From positions 1-61,151 of the forward strand of contig JAUNNZ010000009.1 of NCBI GenBank assembly GCA_030537315.1: a stretch of 61,151 nt of DNA, read 5' to 3'. The notes under the pieces are model-generated. The model worked only from the letters and a program-made list of their open reading frames with translations. It was not told the DNA's origin and did no database searches. This document shows positions 25,791 through 32,967 of the stretch, in pieces (within the stretch, counting starts at the first letter, position 1; the number at the start of each line of letters is the position of its first letter). The stretch comes from Bacteroidia bacterium. Lineage in GTDB: Bacteria; Bacteroidota; Bacteroidia; Bacteroidales; UBA932. Made by a program: the position numbers and the translations under genes.

Positions 25791-26903
25791 CTAATTGTTG
25801 AGGTAAAGTCCACCCGTGGCAACGATCCTTTCACCGGCCTGAAGTCCGTTCAGAATACGGACTCTCGTATTGTCATCGTTGGACTCTCCAATGGTGACCT
25901 GACGGCGGATGAACACGTTTCCGGAATTCTCCGGGGCCATATAGACATAACTGTTTTCTTCACCCTGGAAGACTGACGTGGACGGGACGACTATCGCGTC
26001 TTTCGGTTCGGAGATGAAGTGGACGGAGACATACATCCCGTGTTTGAGCTTCATCTCAGGGTTGTCGCAGGAGACGATGACCTGAACGGAACGGGTCTGT
26101 TCGTCAACGAGATTGCCGACATTGAGCACGCTGCCCCAGATGGCCGTTTCCGGCTCGGCTTCAGTGAAGATCTCAACCTTCCCTCCTTTGGTCACGGTCC
26201 CTATGAAGCGCTCTTTCACCTGGGCGGTCACCCAAACCCTGCTGAGGTCGGCAACGGCAAGAAGCGCATCTCCGTCAGCCTTAGTGAAGGCGCCTGGCGT
26301 GATATCGCAGCGCACAACTTCGCCATTGATAGGTGATATTATCTTCATAGCCTGGCCTGGTGCCATTTTGGCGGGGTCAATCCCGTAGGCTCTGAACGCC
26401 GCTTCCGAAGCGGCCTTCTCCTGAAGGGCGTTCTCCATTCCTGCATATGCTTCTTCCAGTTCTCTCACGGAAACGACTCCTGCGTCCTGAAGCGACTTTT
26501 TCCTTTCATACGCAGATTTTGCAGTTTCGTAATTGCGGATATTCTGGAAATAGATCTTTCCGGCTTCGAAGAATTCCGGGGATGAGACTTCGAAAAGGGT
26601 ATGTCCGGCACGCACGCGGCTTCCCAGCATTACTTTTGATGTGGTTATCCGGCCGTCAAACGGAACTCCGACTTCTGCATAGTGGCCCATTTCGGCCTGA
26701 ACGGTCCCGACCGTGCGGAACTCGCTGCTGAATGGCTCCTTGTCCAGAACGGATGTTGTGACCTTGGTAAGAACAGGGGAGCCTGCGGCCACTGTAAGGG
26801 TATCTCCCCGGTATGTGATTTCTTCAGTATTGTCAATATCTCCGCCTTTGCACGATGAAAGGAGAAGGCACGCCACAGCTATGGCATAGTATGTCTTTTT
26901 CAT
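25791..26903 (-). CDS. Efflux RND periplasmic adaptor subunit, lipoprotein
   Basis: A 370-residue membrane-fusion protein of the CusB/HlyD type with a lipobox (LLSSC) near residue 18. Segments in order are the beta-barrel start (VPFDGRITTSKVMLGSRVRAGHTLFEVSSPEFFEA), an alpha hairpin (about 120-170), the returning lipoyl strand (INGEVVRCDITPGAFTKADGDALLAVADLSRVWV) and the C-terminal beta-barrel. It links the RND pump to the outer-membrane channel. It lacks an obvious Met-rich Cu-binding N-terminus, which agrees with a divalent-metal system. The upstream His-rich small gene ends 54 nt before it. Confidence 0.9.
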   Translation of the reverse strand: MKKTYYAIAVACLLLSSCKGGDIDNTEEITYRGDTLTVAAGSPVLTKVTTSVLDKEPFSSEFRTVGTVQAEMGHYAEVGVPFDGRITTSKVMLGSRVRAGHTLFEVSSPEFFEAGKIYFQNIRNYETAKSAYERKKSLQDAGVVSVRELEEAYAGMENALQEKAASEAAFRAYGIDPAKMAPGQAMKIISPINGEVVRCDITPGAFTKADGDALLAVADLSRVWVTAQVKERFIGTVTKGGKVEIFTEAEPETAIWGSVLNVGNLVDEQTRSVQVIVSCDNPEMKLKHGMYVSVHFISEPKDAIVVPSTSVFQGEENSYVYMAPENSGNVFIRRQVTIGESNDDNTRVRILNGLQAGERIVATGGLYLNN

Positions 26904-26957
26904 TCTTTTTTTCTTTAATTAAGCACAATAATCCCTGTAAGGGTCCTGATGACTAGT

Positions 26958-27293
26958 TCAGCAGGATGCAGGGGGCGCTCTTAAAGAAATGGAAAATATA
27001 TGTGTGGAAAAGACATCCGTTTCCCGGCCAAGAGAAATCACGAGGCGCGGAAGTTCCGGAATCATATCCGGGGCGGATATGACGGATGATTCCTGATAGA
27101 TGGCGGAATCGACGGCGTCAATCAGAAGTACCTGATCGGCAGTGTGTGAATGACCGGACCCGCTGAACGGATGCGAATGGACAAGTATGTAATCAGCGAT
27201 CTGATGGGTATGATAGAAGAGATTCGTGGACGCAAAGAAGAAAGCGTACACGGCTACAAGGAAAAGTCCGAAATATTTCCTGCACTTGACCAT
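26958..27293 (-). CDS. Small exported His-rich protein leading the metal efflux operon
   Basis: A 111-residue protein starting MVKCRKYFGLFLVAVYAFFF, one membrane segment or uncleaved signal. It is followed by a histidine-rich stretch (HTHQIADYILVHSHPFSGSG then HSH; residues about 28-50) and a C-terminus ending LRAPPASC. The frame is open to 27374, but an exact TATATTTG box at 27301-27308 lies 7 nt before the ATG at 27293, so the short form is the gene. It probably binds metal outside the cytoplasm ahead of the CzcA-type pump. I do not know a named family; its architecture resembles the protein at 44543. Confidence 0.72.
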   Translation of the reverse strand: MVKCRKYFGLFLVAVYAFFFASTNLFYHTHQIADYILVHSHPFSGSGHSHTADQVLLIDAVDSAIYQESSVISAPDMIPELPRLVISLGRETDVFSTHIFSISLRAPPASC

Positions 27294-27300
27294 CAGGGTG

Positions 27301-27308
27301 CAAATATA
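27301..27308 (-). promoter_or_regulatory. -7 promoter box (TATATTTG) of the metal efflux operon, leaderless arrangement
   Basis: Exact consensus on the minus strand, 7 nt before the ATG of the His-rich protein gene. It fixes the start codon and predicts a leader of nearly zero length. Confidence 0.6.
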
Positions 27309-27385
27309 CAAAAAGAGATTGATTCCGGTAAAAAACGAAGTGCCGCCGGAAGGCAGCACTTCGTATATGGACATGACACCGGCTG

Positions 27386-27799
27386 TTACTCGTCGCGTGA
27401 GCCTCTCTCATCCCAGATGTGGGTTACCGGCGATTTGTAGCTTTCGTCAAAGTCATAGTCAACGGTGTGTTCGTCTATGCGCTTTGCAGAGTATTTGGCG
27501 ATGTAAATCTTGACATAACTGCCGTTTGGTGCGGAGAACCTGGCATCCCTTGTCTTTGAGAGGATGTCATTATATGCCGACAATGCCTCTTTCTCGCTGT
27601 TGAACATTGCATTGGTGTACTTGTTGATCTCAGGAGTTATCTGTGAGAAGTCCGGCTGTCCGGTAGCGGTGCTGCCGCGGAGACTGGCACTGGTGGCGAC
27701 TTTGTAATAAGGGGCTGGAACATCGCTGCCTTCCTTTTCGCAGGAAACGGCTGTGAATACCAGCAGCGCTGCGCTCAAGAGTAAAATGAATTTTTTCAT
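27386..27799 (-). CDS. Small lipoprotein of unknown function
   Basis: A 137-residue predicted lipoprotein (signal MKKFILLLSAALLVFTAVSC, lipid-modified Cys20) with a short mixed alpha/beta body. I recognise no family. The start at 27799 is preferred over the in-frame ATG at 27835, because only this one gives a proper lipoprotein signal and the promoter box TATATTTG (27833-27840) would overlap the longer form. It is divergent from the CCA-adding enzyme gene. Confidence 0.65.
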   Translation of the reverse strand: MKKFILLLSAALLVFTAVSCEKEGSDVPAPYYKVATSASLRGSTATGQPDFSQITPEINKYTNAMFNSEKEALSAYNDILSKTRDARFSAPNGSYVKIYIAKYSAKRIDEHTVDYDFDESYKSPVTHIWDERGSRDE

Positions 27800-27832
27800 G
27801 ATCATTAATATTAATACAAACAATAGTGACCG

Positions 27833-27859
27833 CAAATATAGGGAAAAAAGTTATCTTTG
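27833..27859. promoter_or_regulatory. Back-to-back divergent promoters (lipoprotein gene and CCA-adding enzyme gene)
   Basis: The minus-strand box TATATTTG (27833-27840) and the plus-strand box TATCTTTG (27852-27859) are exact consensus matches only 11 bp apart. The two polymerases would have to share upstream DNA, so the promoters probably compete. Confidence 0.55.
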
Positions 27860-27874
27860 TGTGCATTTGATCAT

Positions 27875-29302
27875 ATGTCAACTGTTGCATCCCAATTCCT
27901 CGACAGGAAGATTTTCAAGATAGTCAGTGACGTGGCTGCGGACAAGGGCGTCAAGGCCTTTGTCATAGGCGGCTTCGTCCGTGACTGCTTCCTGGGCCGT
28001 GCCTGCAATGACATCGACATAGTCGTCGAGGGCAGCGGGATAGAGTTCGCGAAGGCGGTGGGGGAGAAGACGGGCAAGTATGTCTCGTACTTCAAGAACT
28101 TCGGCACGGCGATGCTTCATTACCAGGGAGACGAGATAGAATTCGTCGGGGCCCGCAAGGAGTCTTACAGACGCGAGTCGCGCAAGCCTATCGTTGAAGA
28201 CGGGACACTTGAGGATGACCAGCTGCGCCGCGACTTCACCATCAATGCGATGGCGTTCTCACTGCAGAAAGAGAACTTCGGCGAGCTCGTCGACCCGTTC
28301 GGCGGCGTCCGCGACCTTGCCGCCGGCATCATCCGCACTCCGCTGGATCCGGATACAACATATTCCGACGACCCTCTGCGTATGCTTCGCGCCGTGCGCT
28401 TTGCGACGAAGCTCTCCACTCCGGAACTGACTTTCAGCATAGTGCCGGAGTCGATGGACTCGATGCGCCGTATGGCGGAACGCCTTAAAATCCTTTCCCA
28501 GGAGAGGATCTCCGAGGAACTCAACAAGATGCTCGCCACGGGCAGGCCGTCAATGGCTTTCCACCTGATGGAAGAGGCCGGCCTTCTCAAATACATTCTC
28601 CCGGAACTTCTCGCCCTGAAGGGCGTGGAAACTGTTGACGGACGGGGCCACAAGGACAACTTCGCACACACGCTCGCAGTCCTTGACAATGTGGCCGCCG
28701 GAAGCGAAAAACTCTGGCTGCGCTGGGCAGCCCTTCTGCACGACGTCGGCAAGGCGGCGACCAAGCGCTATGACGCCAAGGTCGGCTGGAGTTTCCACGG
28801 CCACGAAATCGTTGGCTCAAAGATGGTGCCCGGGATTTTCAACCGCCTCAAACTCCCGATCGATGAAGGAAAGTATGTGAAGAAGCTTGTGTGGCTGCAT
28901 TTGAGGCCGATAGCGCTTGTAGACGAGGAGGTGACGGACTCCGCAGTCAGACGTCTGCTTTTCGATGCGGGAGATGATATCGATGACCTTATGCTTCTCT
29001 GCAACGCTGACATCACTTCCAAGAACGAAGCGAAAGTCGCGCGCATCAGGTCCAACTTCGAGCTTGTGAAGAAAAAGCTTGTCGAAGTTGAGGCAAAGGA
29101 CGCAATCCGCAATTTCAAAAACCCGATAAACGGCGAATATGTGATGCAGGTCTATGGCATCGAGCCGTGCTCTGAGATAGGCCAGCTCAAGGATATGGTC
29201 AAAGAAGCCATACTTGACGGCGTGATAGGCAACAATTTCGAAGAGGCCGATGCGTATATGCGCAGGCGTGCGCCTGAGCTCGGGCTTGTTGAGGCGAAAT
29301 GA
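27875..29302 (+). CDS. CCA tRNA nucleotidyltransferase / HD-domain protein
   Basis: A 475-residue nucleotidyltransferase of the poly(A) polymerase/CCA-adding family. The head domain has GGFVRD and NDIDIVVEG (catalytic Asp pair), followed by RRDFTINAMAF and DDPLRMLRAVRFA. A C-terminal HD domain (HTLAVLDNVA...WAALLHDVGKA) is present. Because CCA is not encoded in the two tRNA genes or the tmRNA in this window, a CCA-adding role is needed and fits. The true start is ATG 27875, after the promoter box. Its ATGA end overlaps the start of the recombinase gene by 4 nt. Confidence 0.92.
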   Translation: MSTVASQFLDRKIFKIVSDVAADKGVKAFVIGGFVRDCFLGRACNDIDIVVEGSGIEFAKAVGEKTGKYVSYFKNFGTAMLHYQGDEIEFVGARKESYRRESRKPIVEDGTLEDDQLRRDFTINAMAFSLQKENFGELVDPFGGVRDLAAGIIRTPLDPDTTYSDDPLRMLRAVRFATKLSTPELTFSIVPESMDSMRRMAERLKILSQERISEELNKMLATGRPSMAFHLMEEAGLLKYILPELLALKGVETVDGRGHKDNFAHTLAVLDNVAAGSEKLWLRWAALLHDVGKAATKRYDAKVGWSFHGHEIVGSKMVPGIFNRLKLPIDEGKYVKKLVWLHLRPIALVDEEVTDSAVRRLLFDAGDDIDDLMLLCNADITSKNEAKVARIRSNFELVKKKLVEVEAKDAIRNFKNPINGEYVMQVYGIEPCSEIGQLKDMVKEAILDGVIGNNFEEADAYMRRRAPELGLVEAK

Positions 29303-30198
29303 TCGACAGATACATCCAATATCTCAAGGATATCAGACGCTATTCCGACCGCACCTGCGACATCTATCGCAGCGTGCTTGAGGAGTATTCCGCCTTCGCT
29401 CCGGACTTTTCGACCACGCAGCTGAGGAACTATGAGGTTCATCTGATGGATGAGAGGAAACTTGACGCGCGCACGGTGCACCTGCACCTTAGCGTGCTGA
29501 GCGGTTATTGCAGGTTCCTGATGAAGGAAGGGAAACTTGACGCGAACCCCGTCAGGCTTGTCAGCCGCCCGAAAGTTGAGAAAAGGCTTCCTGTCTTCTA
29601 TCGCGAGGATTCAATGAAAGAATACTTCGAGCAGACGAAGGGTGTGATGGAATACGGCACCTATGAGCAGCAGCTTGGCAGGATAGTGGTGGATATCCTT
29701 TATTGCACGGGCATGCGCCGCAGCGAACTTATATCGCTGAACCGCAATTCATTCGATCCGCAGAGGTGTGTCATGCACGTTTTGGGCAAGGGAGACAAAA
29801 TGAGAGAAATTCCTCTGATTTCTTCATTATGTGATGAAATTATGTTATATTTACATCAGGCCGAATCTTTGAAATGTTGTGAAACAGGCCCTGAAGCTCC
29901 ATTGGTCCAGTCGAAAAACGGCGTAAGACTCTATCCGGTCTTGGTCGACAGAATCATAAAAAAGGAACTGGGAACGGTGGAGGGCATTACGGGAAGAAAG
30001 TCGCCGCACGTCCTGAGGCATACCCTCGCAACAGAGTTGCTTGACGACGGCACTGACCTCAATTCAATAAAAGAATTGCTCGGTCACTCTTCGCTTGCGG
30101 CCACTCAGGTCTATACCCACAACACGATAGAGAGGCTCCAGACTGTTTACAAAACCGCCCATCCACGGGCAAAAAACGGAGGTAAAAATGGAGATTAA
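29299..30198 (+). CDS. XerC/D-like tyrosine recombinase
   Basis: A 299-residue site-specific recombinase with an N-terminal SAM-like core-binding domain (1-90) and a catalytic domain. Catalytic residues are visible: Arg140 (CTGMRRSEL), Lys164 (GKGDK), His237-x-x-Arg240 (HVLRH), His263 and the nucleophile Tyr272 (VYTH). It overlaps hpf by 11 nt. This xer-hpf pairing recurs in Bacteroidetes chromosomes and the size is that of chromosome-dimer resolution enzymes, so it is not taken as a sign of a mobile element. Confidence 0.93.
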   Translation: MIDRYIQYLKDIRRYSDRTCDIYRSVLEEYSAFAPDFSTTQLRNYEVHLMDERKLDARTVHLHLSVLSGYCRFLMKEGKLDANPVRLVSRPKVEKRLPVFYREDSMKEYFEQTKGVMEYGTYEQQLGRIVVDILYCTGMRRSELISLNRNSFDPQRCVMHVLGKGDKMREIPLISSLCDEIMLYLHQAESLKCCETGPEAPLVQSKNGVRLYPVLVDRIIKKELGTVEGITGRKSPHVLRHTLATELLDDGTDLNSIKELLGHSSLAATQVYTHNTIERLQTVYKTAHPRAKNGGKNGD

Positions 30199-30478
30199 TC
30201 TCAAAGCATTGAAGTTCGACGCAGGTGAGAAGCTCACCGCATTCGTCGAGAAGAAGGTCTCCCGTCTTTCAAAATTCTTTGACGGCGTGGCAAACTCAGC
30301 GGAAGTATCGCTGGAAGACCTGAAGGAGGGAAAGAAAGCCAAAATCCAGATTCACATTCCGGGCGACGAGCTCATCATCGAGCGAGTCGCAGACACATTC
30401 GAAAATGCCATCACGGAATGCGTGGACGCAATGAAAGAAAAACTTACCCGAGCCAAAGAAAAGAAATACGAAATTTAA
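30188..30478 (+). CDS. hpf: Ribosome hibernation-promoting factor, short form
   Basis: A 96-residue HPF/YfiA-type protein (beta-alpha-beta-beta-beta-alpha) that binds the decoding centre of idle ribosomes. The start MEINLKALKFDAGEKLTAFVEKKVSRLSKFFDG and the end NAITECVDAMKEKLTRAKEK are typical. The C-terminal dimerisation domain of long HPF is absent. A GGAGG site lies 5 nt before the ATG, inside the recombinase gene, and a clear terminator follows. Confidence 0.92.
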   Translation: MEINLKALKFDAGEKLTAFVEKKVSRLSKFFDGVANSAEVSLEDLKEGKKAKIQIHIPGDELIIERVADTFENAITECVDAMKEKLTRAKEKKYEI

Positions 30479-30485
30479 TAACTCT

Positions 30486-30518
30486 ACGGGTCCGCTTCGG
30501 CGGGCCCGTTTTATTTTA
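30486..30518 (+). terminator. Rho-independent terminator after hpf
   Basis: A 10-bp stem (ACGGGTCCGC/GCGGGCCCGT, one G-U pair) is capped by a stable TTCG tetraloop and followed by TTTTATTTT. Confidence 0.9.
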
Positions 30519-30553
30519 GGGGAAAACCCCTATGTCATATGATGCCGGTTAGC

Positions 30554-30578
30554 AGTACTTTTGCAATCGAAAAGTACT
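30554..30578. promoter_or_regulatory. 9-bp perfect inverted repeat across a -7 promoter box
   Basis: AGTACTTTT (30554-30562) and AAAAGTACT (30570-30578) are perfect complements around a 7-nt spacer. The left arm contains most of the promoter box TACTTTTG (30556-30563) of the gene at 30601. A dimeric regulator bound here would cover the promoter. Since transcription should start around 30569, only the right arm would be in the RNA, so a DNA operator is more likely than an RNA hairpin. Confidence 0.55.
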
Positions 30579-30600
30579 ATTGTTTTTTTATATCGATTAA

Positions 30601-31764
30601 ATGAAAAATTCTGTCAAGATTCTTACAGCGGTCGCTCTGGCATTGATGACCGGAGCAAATGCAAACGCCCAGCTGGGCGGTCTTCTGAGAGCGGCCAAGT
30701 CTGCCGTGCAGGCCGGCAAGGCAGTCAGCGAGGAAGCGAAGGCGAAGCAGCGCGCCGAGGCCGCTGCGGAGTATTACAAGAAGTGCGGCGTTGCAATGGA
30801 GAACAACGATATGAAATTCCTCCTGAGCAGCGGATGCGAAGCTGCGCTCAAGGGAACGGTCTATGAGAACGGCGTGTGGAATTATCTCCGCAATGAAGCG
30901 CTGATCGGTGACGAAAATTATCTTGAGAACATCGGGATATTGGTCGCCAAGGCCGAGTCGGCCCAGACCGACACCGTGAACGCTTTCTATGTGAATGCAG
31001 CGATGAATGCCTATAACACCATGTCCAGGGCGAGTGGCTTTGACATCGAGGGCAATATGTACGAGATCGAGAGACTGTATGCTCAGATAGATGCTCTGTA
31101 CGCCGACGTTCCGGCTTCTTTCAAGAACGTTGAATGGCGCGGCAATGATGCGCTCCAGGATCCCCGCTACCTGTTCATACTTCATTCAGAAGTACCGGCA
31201 CCGTCCCAGCTTCTTGAAATATCCAGAAAGGCTGAGGAGGAGCGCGTAGCGGCTGCGGCAAGGGCTGAGGAACAGCGCAAGGCCGCTGAAGAGCAGCGCC
31301 GCATCCAGGCGGAGCGCGAGGCGAAGATCAAGGAAGAGCTTGAACGCAACAGTCCGCATCTGCACCCGACATCAGGCTATGCCTTCGATGACAAGGGCAA
31401 CAAGGTGGCCAGCTTCTCATCAGACGGCACCATCTACATCGGCAGCAGCGAGTTCGGAAAGATGGTCAGCAACGGCGCCATCTATGACAGGCAGGGCAGG
31501 CTTATCGGAAAATACGACAGCAGCGGAAAGTTCTGGAAGGCCAAGTTCCAGTCATCATCGATGACGGAAGAATATGACTGGGAACTTGTGGGCAGAAGGG
31601 ATACATCGATGGGTACCTGCTACGACAAGTATTCAAGCAAGCTCGGGCAGATCAACGGCAGCATCATCAATGATGCAGGCGGCCACGCAATCACAAACCA
31701 GAGAAGTTCGGGAGTTGAAGATGCATATCTTGCATTTGCATATTTCTTCTACAAATATTATTAG
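30601..31764 (+). CDS. Exported protein of unknown function with helical stalk and C-terminal beta repeats
   Basis: A 387-residue exported protein: signal peptide to about residue 23 (ANAQ) and an N-terminal helical domain (30-190). A charged Glu/Lys/Ala/Arg coiled coil follows (205-245). The C-terminal domain has short repeats of the pattern GxIYDxxGxxIGK (for example GTIYIGSSEFG, GAIYDRQGRLIGKYDSSGKF, GSIINDAGGHAI). These repeats recall the small beta-repeat modules seen in Bacteroidales exported proteins, but I cannot name a family with confidence. It has its own promoter with a palindrome over it, so its expression is probably regulated. Confidence 0.7.
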   Translation: MKNSVKILTAVALALMTGANANAQLGGLLRAAKSAVQAGKAVSEEAKAKQRAEAAAEYYKKCGVAMENNDMKFLLSSGCEAALKGTVYENGVWNYLRNEALIGDENYLENIGILVAKAESAQTDTVNAFYVNAAMNAYNTMSRASGFDIEGNMYEIERLYAQIDALYADVPASFKNVEWRGNDALQDPRYLFILHSEVPAPSQLLEISRKAEEERVAAAARAEEQRKAAEEQRRIQAEREAKIKEELERNSPHLHPTSGYAFDDKGNKVASFSSDGTIYIGSSEFGKMVSNGAIYDRQGRLIGKYDSSGKFWKAKFQSSSMTEEYDWELVGRRDTSMGTCYDKYSSKLGQINGSIINDAGGHAITNQRSSGVEDAYLAFAYFFYKYY

Positions 31765-31772
31765 TATTTTTG
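31765..31772 (+). promoter_or_regulatory. -7 promoter box (TATTTTTG) of the TMEM43/histidine kinase operon
   Basis: Exact TAnnTTTG match that begins directly after the stop codon of the preceding gene and lies 43 nt before the ATG at 31816. Confidence 0.5.
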
Positions 31773-31815
31773 TAATCAACAGTTAGTTAAGTATAAAATC
31801 AAAAACCTAAAAACC

Positions 31816-32967
31816 ATGGCTTATCAGGAAACTACCAAAACATCCTACGGCAAGCGCCTCGGCAACTCGTTGAGCGGCATTCTCGTAGGTTTCGTCCTCA
31901 TCATCGCAGGTACCGTCGTTCTCTGGAAGAACGAAGGCCGTGCAGTCCACACCGCAAAGATGCTCAAGAGCGGAGCGGCGGAGTGTGTTGACGTAGCTGA
32001 CGTCAGCAGCGTTGACGCTTCCCTCAATGGCAAACTTATCCACGCCATCGCACTGGCCCAGACCACAGACGAAATCCAAGACCCTGACTTCCCGGTTTCA
32101 GAAAACGCGATCCAGCTCAGGAAGGACGTAGAGTATTATCAGTGGGTCGAGCACACCCAGACCGAAACCAAAGACAAGGTAGGCGGCGCACAGGAGACCG
32201 TAACCACCTATACATACTCAAAGGAATGGGTCAGCAGACCGGTCAACTCTTCTTCTTTCAAGGATCCTCAGTATCAGGGAATCAACAACACTGTCCGCAT
32301 CGAAGTCAGTGACAGCGAGGTTTACGCCGACGACGTGACTTTCGGCGGCTACAAGCTCCCTACGACCCTCATCCACGCCATCCCTTGCGATATCCCTGTA
32401 CAGCTTGATTCCACACTCGCAAACGCGACGAGATCAGTTGACAAGAACGTCCTCTATTATGGAAATCCTGCAGAGCCTTCAGTCGGTGACGTACGCATCA
32501 CCTTCACAAAGGCGGTCGGCGGCGAGGCTTCAATCCTTGCAAAGGTGATCAACAACACCTTCGAGCCATACAGCAGCAACGGCAAGAGCCTCATCACCCT
32601 CAGCATGGGCAACCACTCAAAGGACAATATGTTCGAGAGCGAGGAGCAGGCAAACAAGACTATGCTCTGGCTTCTCCGCATCCTTGGCATCATCCTCGTG
32701 ATTGCAGGCTTCCGCGGCATCTTCAATATCGTGACGACCCTTCTCAAGGTTCTCCCTCCACTTGCAAAGATCGCTGACCTCGGCGTCGGTCTCGTTGCCG
32801 GTGTATTGGGCATCGTCTGGTCACTGATAGTTATCATCATCGGCTGGATTGCTTATCGTCCTGCACTTGGAATCACACTGCTCGTGCTTGCGGCAGCTCT
32901 CATAGTATTCCTCGTGATGAAGAGCAAGAAAGCCGCAGCCGCTGCACCTGCTGCCCCGGTTGAATGA
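31816..32967 (+). CDS. TMEM43-family membrane protein
   Basis: A 383-residue protein matching the layout of the TMEM43 (LUMA) family. There is one N-terminal membrane helix (about 18-38) ending in the conserved LWKNEGRAVHTAK, then a large non-cytoplasmic domain with LRKDVEYYQWVEH and YTYSKEWVS. The C-terminal group of membrane helices spans about 285-370. The bacterial function of the family is not known to me. It is first in an operon with a TPR histidine kinase, whose ATG overlaps its stop (ATGA), and a LuxR-type regulator, which suggests a link to envelope or membrane signalling by inference. Confidence 0.85.
   Translation: MAYQETTKTSYGKRLGNSLSGILVGFVLIIAGTVVLWKNEGRAVHTAKMLKSGAAECVDVADVSSVDASLNGKLIHAIALAQTTDEIQDPDFPVSENAIQLRKDVEYYQWVEHTQTETKDKVGGAQETVTTYTYSKEWVSRPVNSSSFKDPQYQGINNTVRIEVSDSEVYADDVTFGGYKLPTTLIHAIPCDIPVQLDSTLANATRSVDKNVLYYGNPAEPSVGDVRITFTKAVGGEASILAKVINNTFEPYSSNGKSLITLSMGNHSKDNMFESEEQANKTMLWLLRILGIILVIAGFRGIFNIVTTLLKVLPPLAKIADLGVGLVAGVLGIVWSLIVIIIGWIAYRPALGITLLVLAAALIVFLVMKSKKAAAAAPAAPVE

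Noticed and set aside
29299-30198. Tyrosine recombinase as a sign of a prophage or integrative element
   Set aside because: No attachment repeats, phage genes or tRNA target lie nearby, and its overlap with hpf is a chromosomal arrangement seen widely in Bacteroidetes.
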